From Alphaproteobacteria bacterium (GTDB lineage: Bacteria > Pseudomonadota > Alphaproteobacteria > Caulobacterales > Aquidulcibacteraceae): 64,000 nucleotides of DNA. A program made the position numbers and the translations under genes. The stretch is taken from positions 1-64,000 of the forward strand of contig JAGWZE010000010.1 of NCBI GenBank assembly GCA_018969015.1, read 5' to 3'. The notes beneath the pieces are model-generated. The model worked only from the letters and a program-made list of their open reading frames with translations, searched no databases and had not been told where the DNA came from. This document shows, piece by piece, positions 37,306-46,221 of this stretch; positions within the stretch are counted from its first letter, which is position 1; every line of letters begins with the position of its first letter.

Positions 37306-38996
37306 GCGGCGAGCCCCCGTCTGCGCCGCGCGGCCCAGGCGCCGAGGCCGAGCGCGAGCCTCAGCGCCGCGAACGGCAGCGCCGCGAGCGTGATCGCGAC
37401 GACGCCCAGGAGCCGCCTGTCCCCGCCGGCGGAAAGGGCGATCGTCTCGGTGGCGAGCGTGGTGACGCGCCCTGCCCCCGCGATGATCGTCGGCAGATAG
37501 AGGGTGACGCTGACGGTCAGGCCGATGGCCGTCGCCGTGAGGAGCGGACGCAACAGCAGCGGCAACTTGACCTGCAGGAGCGTGACGAGCCGCGACTTGC
37601 CAAGCGACCGGGCGCTGCGCGCGAGACGCGGATCGAGCGCGTGGAACGGGTCGCGCAGCGCGAGATACACGTAGGGCCCGACGAACAGAAGATGCGTGCA
37701 CACCACCGCGGCGATGGCGCCATCCCATCGCAGCGCGCTCCACATCACCTGCACGCCGAACAGGAACCCGGCTTGCGGCAACAGGAGCGGCGTGAGCACG
37801 ACCGCATCGATGGCGGCGTCCGGTCGTGGCGGACGCGCCTCGAGCGCCGCGATCGCAAGCGCCAGTGCGACCGCCGTGCTCAATGCCGCGACGAGCAGCG
37901 TGTCGCCCGCAAGCCGGAGGATCGTGGGCCACGCGGCGCCCCACTGCGCCAGCGTCCACCCGCGCGGCAGCGCCTCGGGCCACGGCCACGCCGCCGCGAC
38001 GGACCACAGCGCCAGCACGATCAGCGCGCCCGTGCTCACAGCGAGCGAGAGCCCGACGATGCCGCCGGCGCCGGCGCCGACCGCACGATCGAGCGCGCCG
38101 CCGCCACGATCGCCATCGAGCAGGCGCACGCGCGCGAATGCGGCGATCCCGCGTTCGCCCAGGCGCCAGGCCAGGATCGCCAGCAGCGTCGCGGCGAGCA
38201 GAACGAGAGCGCCCGCCGCCGCACGCTGCTGCAGGAGCGGATCAAAATCTGTGAACCAGCGCAGCAGCAGCGGCGCGAGTGGCGGCGGGGAGGATGGCCC
38301 GAGCACGAGCGCGAGATCGACGGAGCCAAGGCTCGAGGCGATCACCGCATAGACCGGCAACCGCACGCGGCGATAGGCCTGCGGCGCCACCGCCATCAGC
38401 CAGCCCCGCAGCGGCCGATAGCCGAGGCTGCGCGCCGTGCGCAGCAAGGACTCGGCCGGAAATTGTCCGAGCGCGGCCGTGATCATCAGGATCAGGAACA
38501 ACGTCTCTTTGAGCGCGAGCGCCGCGAGCAGTGACACGGCCCACGGATCGCCGACGAGGAGGAAATCCGGCGGCTCGCGCCATCCCGTCAGCTCCGGCGA
38601 CACCGCGCGCGCGATGAAGCCGCTGGGCGCGACCAGGAACGCGAGCCCGACGGCGAAGCTGGCGTGAGGCAGCGCAAGACCGGCCGCGAGCGCCGGGCGC
38701 ACGCGCGCAAACCACCGCGTCGGCGCGGCAAGCGCGCAGAAGCCGAACGCGGCGGCGACCGCGAGGAGCGAGGCGCCGAGCCCGGACATGACGCTCAGCG
38801 CGAGCGCACGGCCGAAGCTCGGATCCGTGAGCAGGCCGGCGAGCACGTCGAACGTCGGCCGCGTCGCGCCAAGGCCGGGATGCACGCCGAAGGCCGGGGC
38901 GACCACGCCCGCGAGACCGGCCGCCAGCGGCAGGCCGATCACGGCCGGCAACGCAAGGCCCGCCAGCGTCCAGGACGTCGGGCGCGGCGGCGTCAC
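37302..38996 (-). CDS. ynjC: ABC transporter permease, YnjC-like (fused duplicated halves)
   Basis: A 564-residue inner-membrane permease with about twelve membrane helices, organised as two homologous halves (about 1-280 and 300-564) like iron or thiamine permeases. The EAA-type loops that contact the ATPase are seen as SLGYRPLRGWLMAVAPQAYR in half one and SLGKSRLVTLLQVKLPLLLR in half two. It starts at GTG 38996, overlapping the binding-protein stop as GTGA, and ends overlapping the ATPase start, so the three genes are translationally coupled. E. coli YnjC has the same fused architecture. Confidence 0.92.
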   Translation of the reverse strand: MTPPRPTSWTLAGLALPAVIGLPLAAGLAGVVAPAFGVHPGLGATRPTFDVLAGLLTDPSFGRALALSVMSGLGASLLAVAAAFGFCALAAPTRWFARVRPALAAGLALPHASFAVGLAFLVAPSGFIARAVSPELTGWREPPDFLLVGDPWAVSLLAALALKETLFLILMITAALGQFPAESLLRTARSLGYRPLRGWLMAVAPQAYRRVRLPVYAVIASSLGSVDLALVLGPSSPPPLAPLLLRWFTDFDPLLQQRAAAGALVLLAATLLAILAWRLGERGIAAFARVRLLDGDRGGGALDRAVGAGAGGIVGLSLAVSTGALIVLALWSVAAAWPWPEALPRGWTLAQWGAAWPTILRLAGDTLLVAALSTAVALALAIAALEARPPRPDAAIDAVVLTPLLLPQAGFLFGVQVMWSALRWDGAIAAVVCTHLLFVGPYVYLALRDPFHALDPRLARSARSLGKSRLVTLLQVKLPLLLRPLLTATAIGLTVSVTLYLPTIIAGAGRVTTLATETIALSAGGDRRLLGVVAITLAALPFAALRLALGLGAWAARRRRGLAA

Positions 38997-40255
38997 GCGG
39001 CGTAGCGCGCGCGCCAGGCCTGCCCGAGCGCGATGTGCCAGGTGGGATGCGGTTCGGGCAGCGTGCGCGCGAGATCACCCGCCGAGGGCAAAGCGGCGTT
39101 GGCGGCCAGCGTGTCGAACGCGGCGCGCTCCGCCGGCGCGAGGCTGTCCAGCGCCAGGACGGTCGGATCGCCCCAGATCGCGGGATCGGCCTTGCGCGCC
39201 TGCGCGCGCGGCGACAGCAGCACGTTCGCCACCACCATCGCCGCCGCCTTGGCCGTGGCGTTGAACGGGATGGCGACGAAATGCGTGTTGGCGATCGTGC
39301 CGCCTTCGAACGTGAAGGCGCGCGTGGTCGTCGGAAGCCGGCCCGCCGCCACGGCCGTCGCGGCTTCGGCGGGATTGAAGGCGAACGCGAGATCGACCTC
39401 GGTGTCCTCGAGCAGCCGCATCAGGCCCGGATAATCCGGCGGAAAGGCGCGCCCGCTGCGCCACAGGTGCGGATGCAGCGCATCGAGATAGGCCCAGAGC
39501 GGCGCGGTCTGCGCGGCGAACCGCGCGGGCTCGACCGGCGCCGCCAACACCGCGCGATCCGCGATGAGTTCGCTCAGCACCTGCTTCAGGAAACTGACGC
39601 CGACGAAATCCCCAGGCGCGGGATAGGTGAAACGTCCACGTCGCGTCTTCGCCCAATCCAGCAAAGCCGGCACGGAGCGCGGCGGCGCCGGAAGACGGGC
39701 GGCGTCGTGGAAAAAGGTGATCTGCGCCATGCCCCACGGGCTTTCGTACCCGTCCGTGGGCAGCGTGAAATCGCGGACCGTCGATGGTTTGCCGATGCGG
39801 TCGACGAAGCGGAAATTGGGCAGCCGCTCCGCGAAGGGGCCGTAGAGCAGGTTCTGCGCGCGCGCGGCGGCGAAGTTCTCGCCATTGATCCACAGAAGAT
39901 CGATGGCGCCGCCGTCGCTGCGGCCCGCGGTCTTGTCGGCGCGCAGCCGCGTAACGCCCGAGCTTGGATCGTCCGTCTTCAGATGTTCGAGGCGGATGCC
40001 ATGCGCGGCGGAGACTTCCTGCCCGACCCATTCGATGAACGCGTTGATCTTCTGGTCGCCGGCCCACGCGCTCCAGCGCACCGTCTGGCCGCGGGCCGCG
40101 CGTTCGACGCCGGGCCAGTCGAGCGGCGGCGCATCGGCGGCGGGAGAGGCAGGGCGACAGGCCGCCAGGACGCCGGCCGCTGCGCCGGCGGGGGCAGCCG
40201 CGAGCAGCGTGCGTCGCGTGAGGGGGGCCATGGGGAAAGGCGCGGGGCGCGTCAT
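38993..40255 (-). CDS. ynjB: ABC transporter substrate-binding protein, YnjB-like
   Basis: A 420-residue periplasmic solute-binding protein, lipid-anchored. Motifs known from YnjB are conserved: GQTVRWSAWAGDQKINAFIE, DLLWINGENF, SPWGMAQITF, YLDALHPHLWRSGRAFPP, NTHFVAIPFNA and QARKADPAIWGDP. The leader contains RR and an LAAC lipobox (near residue 30), so Tat export and lipidation are possible. The start may be ATG 40255 or 40231; neither has a strong ribosome-binding site. It heads the operon and lies divergent from a 30-residue microprotein gene; the gap between them contains a CRP-like palindrome. The ligand is unknown. Confidence 0.88.
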   Translation of the reverse strand: MTRPAPFPMAPLTRRTLLAAAPAGAAAGVLAACRPASPAADAPPLDWPGVERAARGQTVRWSAWAGDQKINAFIEWVGQEVSAAHGIRLEHLKTDDPSSGVTRLRADKTAGRSDGGAIDLLWINGENFAAARAQNLLYGPFAERLPNFRFVDRIGKPSTVRDFTLPTDGYESPWGMAQITFFHDAARLPAPPRSVPALLDWAKTRRGRFTYPAPGDFVGVSFLKQVLSELIADRAVLAAPVEPARFAAQTAPLWAYLDALHPHLWRSGRAFPPDYPGLMRLLEDTEVDLAFAFNPAEAATAVAAGRLPTTTRAFTFEGGTIANTHFVAIPFNATAKAAAMVVANVLLSPRAQARKADPAIWGDPTVLALDSLAPAERAAFDTLAANAALPSAGDLARTLPEPHPTWHIALGQAWRARYAA

Positions 40256-40338
40256 CGCTCGTCGGATAGCGCACCGGGCGCGGGGCGCCAAACGCGCCGG
40301 CGCACGCCCCCGCCCCGACGGGGGCGCCTTCGCAGCGT

Positions 40339-40390
40339 GTGACCTCGGTCACGGCGGGGCGGCAGGGGGCGGCGTAGGCTCCTTTCATCG
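40339..40390 (+). promoter_or_regulatory. CRP-like operator and promoter of microprotein gene 1
   Basis: The palindrome GTGACCTCGGTCAC (40339-40352) lies within TGTGA-N6-TCACG, close to the CRP-family consensus. TAGGCT (40375-40380), a plausible -10 element, starts 22 nt after it and is followed by CCTTTCATCG. If transcription begins about 7 nt after that box, the palindrome is centred near -41.5, the class II activator position. The same sequence and spacing recur at 62587-62638 upstream of the paralogous gene. Confidence 0.7.
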
Positions 40391-40426
40391 AGACCGGGGC
40401 TGCGCCCCGCACCACGGGAGACCACC

Positions 40427-40519
40427 ATGATCCGCTTTGCTTCCCTCGCTGTCGCTCTGGCCGTGTTCGCGGGCGTGATCGCGCCGTTCGTGACCGTCGC
40501 GGCGCAGATCGTGGCGTGA
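40427..40519 (+). CDS. 30-residue microprotein, paralogue 1
   Basis: A 31-codon gene (ATG-TGA) encoding a hydrophobic 30-residue peptide beginning MIRFASL and ending AAQIVA. A paralogue at 62671-62763 is 18/30 identical, with shared MIRFASL at the start and AAQIVA at the end, so both are real genes under selection. The central part is one membrane-length hydrophobic segment; it could be a single-span membrane peptide or a signal peptide releasing a short tail. GGGAG (40415-40419) is a ribosome-binding site. It lies 64 bp upstream of the GST gene. I do not recognise this family. Confidence 0.7.
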   Translation: MIRFASLAVALAVFAGVIAPFVTVAAQIVA

Positions 40520-40583
40520 TCCGCGCCCGCCTTGCCTCGCGCCGCGACCGGGGCGAGGCTGTCACCTGATCTGCGAGGTGACC

Positions 40584-41198
40584 ATGCTGCTCTACTCCGC
40601 CCCGATGCCGGCGCCGAACCCGAGACGGGTCCGTATCTTCCTCGCCGAGAAGGGCGTGACCGTGCCGATCCGCGATCTCTCCCTGCGGGACGGCGACCAC
40701 AAGAAGCCCGAGTTCGTCGCGATCAATCCCATGGGCCAGGCGCCGACCCTGCTGCTCGATGACGGGCGCGCGCTGACCGAAAGCGTCTCGATCTGCCGCT
40801 ATTTCGAATCCCTGCACCCGGAGCCGCCGCTGTTCGGCGTCGATGCGTACAACGCCGCCGAGATCGACGTCTGGCTGCGCCGCGTGGAGTTTCGCCTGCA
40901 GCGCGCGTTGGGCCTCGTGTGGCAGCACACGCACCCGTTCACGGCTCATCTCGTCAAGCCGCAGTACAAGGAGTTCGGCGAGACGCAGCGCAAGGCCGCC
41001 CTCGCCTACATGCGCGAACTCGACACCGCGCTGGCGGACCGCGAGTGGCTGGACGGGCGCGCGTACACGATTGCGGACATCGTGCTTTTGAGCTGCATCG
41101 ACTTCGGACTCTTCATCGGCGTGACCCCGCCGGAGGATCTGCGCGCGCTCGGCGCATGGCATCAACGTGCGACGACGCGCCCAAGCTCGAAGGCCTAG
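40584..41198 (+). CDS. Glutathione S-transferase family protein
   Basis: About 204 residues with an N-terminal thioredoxin-like GST domain (LLYSAPMPAPNPRRVRIFLA and ATNPMGQAP-like AINPMGQAPTLLLDDG) and a helical C-terminal domain (TIADIVLLSCIDF). It conjugates glutathione to electrophiles or acts in thiol-dependent isomerisation. The ATG at 40584 follows GAGGTG; a GTG two codons earlier is a possible start. It lies 64 bp behind the microprotein gene and could share its mRNA, although a GC hairpin lies between (arms GCCTCGC 40534-40540 and GCGAGGC 40553-40559). Confidence 0.88.
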   Translation: MLLYSAPMPAPNPRRVRIFLAEKGVTVPIRDLSLRDGDHKKPEFVAINPMGQAPTLLLDDGRALTESVSICRYFESLHPEPPLFGVDAYNAAEIDVWLRRVEFRLQRALGLVWQHTHPFTAHLVKPQYKEFGETQRKAALAYMRELDTALADREWLDGRAYTIADIVLLSCIDFGLFIGVTPPEDLRALGAWHQRATTRPSSKA

Positions 41199-41252
41199 GC
41201 GCGCCGCCGGCTTTCCGTACGCCGTCGATAATCCGTGCGCTTTCCCTCCTCA

Positions 41253-41273
41253 CCCCTCCCCGCTGGGGAGGGG
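41253..41273. repeat. Short GC-rich hairpin repeat
   Basis: CCCCTCCCC-GCT-GGGGAGGGG, in the gap between converging gst and dabA genes. Related C-tract/G-tract hairpins are found at 56774-56794 and 56872-56892. It could serve as a bidirectional terminator. Confidence 0.6.
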
Positions 41274-41330
41274 TTAGGGGCTGGCCATGGCCCTCGCAGC
41301 TGTTGCGAAAGGTCGCCCCGCGCCGCGCCT

Positions 41331-43727
41331 TTATGCGACGCGCTGGGCCGCAGCGGTCTTCGTCGGCGTTTCCGCGACCCAGGCGAGATCGCCCGCGTAG
41401 CGCCACACCATCTGGCCCTGGTCGTCCAGCGCGAAGAGGTGCAGCCAGCGATTGTCGAACAGCGCGCGCACGCCGGGGTGGCGCTCGAGGATCGCGCTCA
41501 TCGCCTCGCGCGGCGCCTCCACGCACACCGACAGGCGCAGCGGATCGTGCATCAGCTTCTCGCCGTCATGCACCGACTGCCACGGCAGGCCGACGCGCAG
41601 GAGGCCGCCATTGCCTTCGACGACGCCGATGCCGCCGACGACGTTGTGCAGCGTCTTGTCGCCGCCGCCGAACAGGTCGGGCGACACCGTCGAGCCGTAA
41701 TACTGCAGGCTGATCCAGCTCGCGACGACGACCGGCGCCGTCAGGATCAGCTCGAGCACCTTGAACTCGGTGTCGGCGCGCCAATCATAGTTGTGCAGGA
41801 AGGCGCGGCCCTCGAGGCTGCGGCCCGCCGTGCGCGACCGCGGGGCCGCGATGAAGGCTTTGCAGCCCGCGAGCGCCCATTCGGGACGAACCTGCGCCCA
41901 GTCGCGGCTGCGCTGCAGAACCGCATCGCCGGACTTCGCGCCCGGAAGACGCTGCGACCGCTCGCCCCGCGCGCGCGACCCCGCCGTCTCCAGCCACGCC
42001 TTGACCTGCGTCATGTCGGCGGCGTGCGTCGCCGGGACCGGCGTGTCGGTGTAGACCGTGACCGTGTCGCTCGTGGTGTCGTGCAGCGCCGCGACGAAGA
42101 GCGTGTCCTCCGGCACCGTAATGCCGCGCTCGATCAGCCCCGCGCGAATGCTCGGCAGGTTGAGCAGGCCGGCGAGCAGGCGGGCGTTCACCTCGCCCGA
42201 GTAGCCGCCGCAGGCGCCGCAAGCGAGCGCGCTGGCGTGCGGGTTGTTCACCACCTGCGCGCCGTGGCCCGCGAGCAGAACCACCCGCGCGAAGTTCGAC
42301 GTCAGCGACATCGCGCGCAGGATCGTCTCGGCCGCGTTGAGCAGCGTCGCCTGGTCGAGCGCGGGCACGAGTTGCGGCGCGGGCTCGTTCGGCGCGTCCT
42401 TGCCGGCGAGGCCGAGCGCGTCCTTGATCAGCTTGCCCAGATAGAGCGGGCCCGCAGATTCGACGAACGCGAAGGACGATACCGCCGCGAGCTTGAAGCG
42501 GCCCCAGGCGCGCTTGCCGCGCGCGTCCACCCGCGCCTTGTGGTCGGCGTCCTTGTGGTCATGGCCGCCCGAGCAGGAGTGCACGCCGGGGTTCAAGAGC
42601 ACCGGCAGACGCAGCTCTTCGACGTCCGAAGCGAAGGACCGGTGCGACGCGCCGAGACCGAAGAAGCCGGCAAAGCCGAGCGTTTCGATCCGCGGATCGA
42701 CCGATTCCAGCGCGCGGCGGAACACTTCCGAACGCACGTCGATGCAGAGCGCGGCCTGCAGAGTCGGCCGGGCGGCGGGCGTCTTGGGCGCCGGCAGGGC
42801 GAACGCCGCGGCGAGACCGCGCTGCGTGGCGCGCTCGGCGGCTTCCTGAAGGGCGGCGTCGATCAGAAGATCCTTGTCCGGATCGAGCGGCGCGGCGTGC
42901 TGCGTGCGCGCCTGCTCCCACCCTTCCGCGATCGCGCTTTCGTGCTGCTCGTACAGCGCGACCTCGAACGCGAGGCGGATCGCCAGCATCTCGAGCGCGG
43001 TGCTGTCTTTTCCGCCGCCGAGCTCGGCCATCCAGAGCTTGTAGCGGCCCGCCTGCGCCCAGCCGCCCATGCTCAGCAGCAACTGGTGGAAGTAGGTCGG
43101 CATCATCTGCGGCGCGAGGCCGAGGCGCTCGGCGGCGCGCGCGATCATCACGTCGGCGTCGTCGGGCGCATCGGCGACGAACGCCGCAAAGCCCTTGAGG
43201 CCCAGAATTTCCGGCGTGAGGTCGTGCTGGGCTCCGGCGCTCCAGCTGCGCCAGGCGCCCTTCGCGCGCGGCGCGGCCCACAGCGCCTGGCCGGCGTCGA
43301 AGAAGCCGGCCGCCCACGCGCCGATCCGTTCGGCCACGATGCCCGTCCAGTCAATGCCGGCCGCCTTCGCCGCGAGATCCGCGACCGTGGGCGCAGCCGA
43401 GCGCGTCGGCTGGGTCTTGTTGAGCGCGGACTTCATCAGTTCGATGTCGAGGCCCGCGAGGGCGGCTGCGGCGGCAAGATCGGCGTCGGTGATCTCACCG
43501 GCCTCGATTTTCGCCTTGAACCAGCTGCGCGGCATCGTCACCGGCGCGCCGGCGACACGGGCGAGACGCGCGCCCGTTTGCGCGAGGCTTTCGCCCGTCT
43601 GCCCCAGATAGGGGTTGACGGCGACGGTCGCGGCCAGCGGCCACACCGGCGGGATGGCGCGCACGGCGCCGTCCGCGGCGGCGAGTGCGGTCTGCAGTTT
43701 CGAGGGAAGCGGCGTGATGGCGGTCAT
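41331..43727 (-). CDS. dabA: Inorganic carbon transporter subunit DabA
   Basis: A 798-residue cytoplasmic, membrane-associated DUF2309 protein. With DabB it captures CO2/bicarbonate in an ion-gradient-driven reaction, concentrating inorganic carbon. It has a beta-carbonic-anhydrase-like zinc site: C328 and D330 (ALCIDVRSE), H488 (LAGHGAQ) and C503 ([11 protein letters not shown]), with spacings identical to those of characterised DabA. It follows dabB with a 39-bp gap. No RuBisCO or carboxysome genes are in the window, so it probably supports heterotrophic carboxylation or growth at low CO2. Confidence 0.95.
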   Translation of the reverse strand: MTAITPLPSKLQTALAAADGAVRAIPPVWPLAATVAVNPYLGQTGESLAQTGARLARVAGAPVTMPRSWFKAKIEAGEITDADLAAAAALAGLDIELMKSALNKTQPTRSAAPTVADLAAKAAGIDWTGIVAERIGAWAAGFFDAGQALWAAPRAKGAWRSWSAGAQHDLTPEILGLKGFAAFVADAPDDADVMIARAAERLGLAPQMMPTYFHQLLLSMGGWAQAGRYKLWMAELGGGKDSTALEMLAIRLAFEVALYEQHESAIAEGWEQARTQHAAPLDPDKDLLIDAALQEAAERATQRGLAAAFALPAPKTPAARPTLQAALCIDVRSEVFRRALESVDPRIETLGFAGFFGLGASHRSFASDVEELRLPVLLNPGVHSCSGGHDHKDADHKARVDARGKRAWGRFKLAAVSSFAFVESAGPLYLGKLIKDALGLAGKDAPNEPAPQLVPALDQATLLNAAETILRAMSLTSNFARVVLLAGHGAQVVNNPHASALACGACGGYSGEVNARLLAGLLNLPSIRAGLIERGITVPEDTLFVAALHDTTSDTVTVYTDTPVPATHAADMTQVKAWLETAGSRARGERSQRLPGAKSGDAVLQRSRDWAQVRPEWALAGCKAFIAAPRSRTAGRSLEGRAFLHNYDWRADTEFKVLELILTAPVVVASWISLQYYGSTVSPDLFGGGDKTLHNVVGGIGVVEGNGGLLRVGLPWQSVHDGEKLMHDPLRLSVCVEAPREAMSAILERHPGVRALFDNRWLHLFALDDQGQMVWRYAGDLAWVAETPTKTAAAQRVA

Positions 43728-43766
43728 CGGAGTGATCCTTTCGGAAATCGGGGAAGGGTCGGCGGC

Positions 43767-45329
43767 TCAGGCGCGGCGCGGTTTGGACCACAGGCCAAGC
43801 CAGCGATCCGTCAGCGCATTCACGTAGAGGCCGTTGGCGAGGTGGACGCGCAGGCCGGCGGCGGCCGGGTGGTAGGCCCAGTTCGGGAACGTGGCCTGCG
43901 CGATGGCGACGAGGCCGAAGCTCACGATCGCCAGGGCGAGCAGCGCCCATTCGAGCGGGCCCGGCGCCGGCGCCGCGGGCAGCACGCCGGCATAGAGCGC
44001 CTGGGCGCCCGCCTGCAGCGCGAAGTAGGCGATCGTGGCCGCCGCGGCGTAGCCCGCGGTGATGGCCGTGAGCGCCTTCGGCGCGGTATCGGCGAAGCCC
44101 TGCGCGAAGAGGTAGGCGACGCCCAGCACCAGGATCGCGCCGAGCGCGAGGGCCTGCGGCGACTTCGCATCGGCGCCGAAGATCGCGCTGTAGCCGATCG
44201 ACATCGCGGCGTAGATCGCGAGCGCCATGACGAAGGCGCGCACCACCGCGCCCCACCCCGGCGTCGCGACCGGGCCCGGGCGACGGATCGCGGCCACCTG
44301 CTCGACCGCCGTGCCCGAGCTCAGGAACGCGTGCGCCTTGTAGAGCGAGTGCGCCACGATGTGCAGCAGCGCGAGCGGGAAGAGCGCCAGGCCGCACTGG
44401 AAGATCATGAAGCCCATCTGCGCGACGGTGGACCACGCGAGAGAGGTCTTCACCGCCGGCTGGCTCAGCATCACGAGGCCGCCGAACAGCGCGGTGAAAC
44501 CGCCGATGAAGACGAGGACGGCGAGCGTCGGCGGCGAGAGCAGCAGCACGTCGGCGAAGCGGATGAGCAGGAAGCCGCCCGCGTTGATCAGGCCGGCGTG
44601 CAGCATCGCCGAGACGGGCGTCGGCGCTTCCATCACTTCGGTGAGCCAGCCGTGCGTCGGGAACTGCGCCGACTTGAACACCGCCGCGAGCGCGATCAGG
44701 CCGGTGGCCCAAAGCGCCGGAGCCGGAGCATTTCCGGCGCGGGCGGCGTCGAGGATCGTCGCGATGTCGGTGGTCTGATAGGCCGTGTGCAGCAGCCAGG
44801 CCGCGCCGAGCAGCGCTGCATCGCCGATCCGCGCCACGACGAACTTCTTCTGCGCCGCGCGCTGCGCGCCGGCCCGCTCGGAGAAGAACAGCAGAAGCTG
44901 GTGGAGGAAGAGGCTCGTCGCGATCCAGGCGATCGCGAGCTGCACGAGGTTACCCGCCGTGACGAGCGAAATGACGGCGGCGAGCGTGAGGCTCATCCAG
45001 CCGAGGAACGCGCCCTGGCGCTCGGTCCCGTCGAGATAGGTGCGGCTGAAGCGGAGCACGATCGCCCCGACCGCCGCGATCAGGATCAGGAGCGTGACGC
45101 TGACGAGGTCGAACCGCAGGGAGAAACCGGAGGCCAGCGCGAGGGTCGTCGGGCCGCTCTGTGCGAGCGCGACGCCGGCAAGGATCGCCGGCGCGATCGA
45201 CAGCGCGCCGAGACCGGCAATCAGGCCGGCCGTGGCCGGGCGCTTGCCGGGTTGGAGGAACCCAAGAAGGGCGGCGAGGACGAACAGGCTGGGCGCGAGA
45301 GCCCCAACCCAGACGGGCACTTCAGGCAT
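43767..45329 (-). CDS. dabB: Inorganic carbon transporter subunit DabB (NuoL-like)
   Basis: A 520-residue proton-translocating membrane subunit of the NADH dehydrogenase subunit L/MrpA family. About 14-16 hydrophobic segments are visible, and the ion-channel motif region is seen in FPTHGWLTEVMEAPTPVSAM and LINAGGFLLIRFA. It couples ion flow to DabA activity. It is followed by dabA on the same strand; upstream lies a 180-bp region with an AT-rich palindrome. The DabA-DabB order dabB-dabA is one of the known arrangements. Confidence 0.93.
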   Translation of the reverse strand: MPEVPVWVGALAPSLFVLAALLGFLQPGKRPATAGLIAGLGALSIAPAILAGVALAQSGPTTLALASGFSLRFDLVSVTLLILIAAVGAIVLRFSRTYLDGTERQGAFLGWMSLTLAAVISLVTAGNLVQLAIAWIATSLFLHQLLLFFSERAGAQRAAQKKFVVARIGDAALLGAAWLLHTAYQTTDIATILDAARAGNAPAPALWATGLIALAAVFKSAQFPTHGWLTEVMEAPTPVSAMLHAGLINAGGFLLIRFADVLLLSPPTLAVLVFIGGFTALFGGLVMLSQPAVKTSLAWSTVAQMGFMIFQCGLALFPLALLHIVAHSLYKAHAFLSSGTAVEQVAAIRRPGPVATPGWGAVVRAFVMALAIYAAMSIGYSAIFGADAKSPQALALGAILVLGVAYLFAQGFADTAPKALTAITAGYAAAATIAYFALQAGAQALYAGVLPAAPAPGPLEWALLALAIVSFGLVAIAQATFPNWAYHPAAAGLRVHLANGLYVNALTDRWLGLWSKPRRA

Positions 45330-45387
45330 GCGAACCTCCGCAACGGATGTGCCGCATGTCTACGGGCGCCCGCGCCCTTAGAATAAT

Positions 45388-45399
45388 TCAAATATTTGA
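45388..45399. promoter_or_regulatory. Palindrome upstream of dabB
   Basis: TCAAATATTTGA is a perfect 12-bp palindrome 58 bp before the dabB start, within the only AT-rich patch of this region. It is a good operator candidate for the dab operon; no regulator can be assigned, since the neighbouring TetR has a different operator motif. Confidence 0.5.
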
Positions 45400-45511
45400 T
45401 TCAACCGTTCGCACAAACAGAACGAAAAGGTCGTTTTGACCGCCGATTGGTTGAAGGCGCGAAGGATCGTTCGCCTGTCGGCGCATCAGGCCGCCCCTCG
45501 TGCTCTGGCGG

Positions 45512-46177
45512 TCAGCGTCCGCGGGCCGCCGACTTGGCGGGAAACAGCGCGAGCAGGCGATCCACGGCGCGATCGGCGTCGCGCACGATCTGCTCGTCGT
45601 CCGGGATCGGCTCGATGCCCAGCGAGACGCAATGCACGCGATGGCCGCGCAGGAGCCCCATGAACACGTCGTGGAAGTCGCGCACGTCGTCATAGGCGAC
45701 GATCCGCGCCTTCGCGAGCGCCGGGGCGATGCGGTCCATCAGCACGCAGGTGCGGCCGCAAGAGTACTCGTCGAACACGCGCGCGACTTCGGGCATGCGG
45801 TCCGCGACGTGCATCACCATGCGGAAAACCGCGATTCCTTCGGGCTTCAGGAACATGCGGAGCGATTCACGCGCGAGTTCGCGCAACGCCACCAGCGGAT
45901 CGGCGATCTCGCCGCGCTCCATCGCCTCGAGCGCCGCCGGCTGGCGCCGCGCGCCCCAGGCGAGCAGTGCGTAGAACAGCCCCTCCTTGGAGTCGAAGCG
46001 GTTGTAGAGCGTCTCTTTCGAGATGCGCGCGCGGGCCGCGACATCCGCCATCGTCGCGCCGTCGAGGCCCTTCTCGACGAACACGTCGAACGCGGCGGAG
46101 AGGATCATTTCGTTGCGCGGGTCGGACAGCGGGGCGAGCCATTCGGGCCGATTGTCGAGCATGGGGCGGGGCGTCAT
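45512..46177 (-). CDS. TetR-family regulator with twin GTACCG operators
   Basis: A 221-residue TetR protein. HTH: ILSAAFDVFVEKGLDGATMADVAARARISKETLYNRF. A GAGGAGG site precedes ATG 46177. Upstream, two perfect GTACCGnnCGGTAC palindromes are spaced 19 bp centre to centre, presumably its own operator. It is on the same strand as dabBA with a 182-bp gap to dabB, so it may or may not control them; it is also convergent in position with the chemoreceptor gene's 3' end. The ligand is unknown. Confidence 0.9.
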   Translation of the reverse strand: MTPRPMLDNRPEWLAPLSDPRNEMILSAAFDVFVEKGLDGATMADVAARARISKETLYNRFDSKEGLFYALLAWGARRQPAALEAMERGEIADPLVALRELARESLRMFLKPEGIAVFRMVMHVADRMPEVARVFDEYSCGRTCVLMDRIAPALAKARIVAYDDVRDFHDVFMGLLRGHRVHCVSLGIEPIPDDEQIVRDADRAVDRLLALFPAKSAARGR

Positions 46178-46221
46178 CGGGGCCTCCTCGGAGGCGGCGT
46201 TTGCGCCCGCCTCACGTACCG

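Noticed and set aside
40420-40520. The 30-residue frame as chance open frame
   Set aside because: A paralogue with conserved termini and an identical promoter module exists at 62671-62763, which chance does not explain.
41235-45386. A 1383-residue plus-strand open frame
   Set aside because: It is antisense to dabA and dabB, whose motifs are complete. Composition is arginine-, glutamate- and histidine-rich as expected of a shadow frame.
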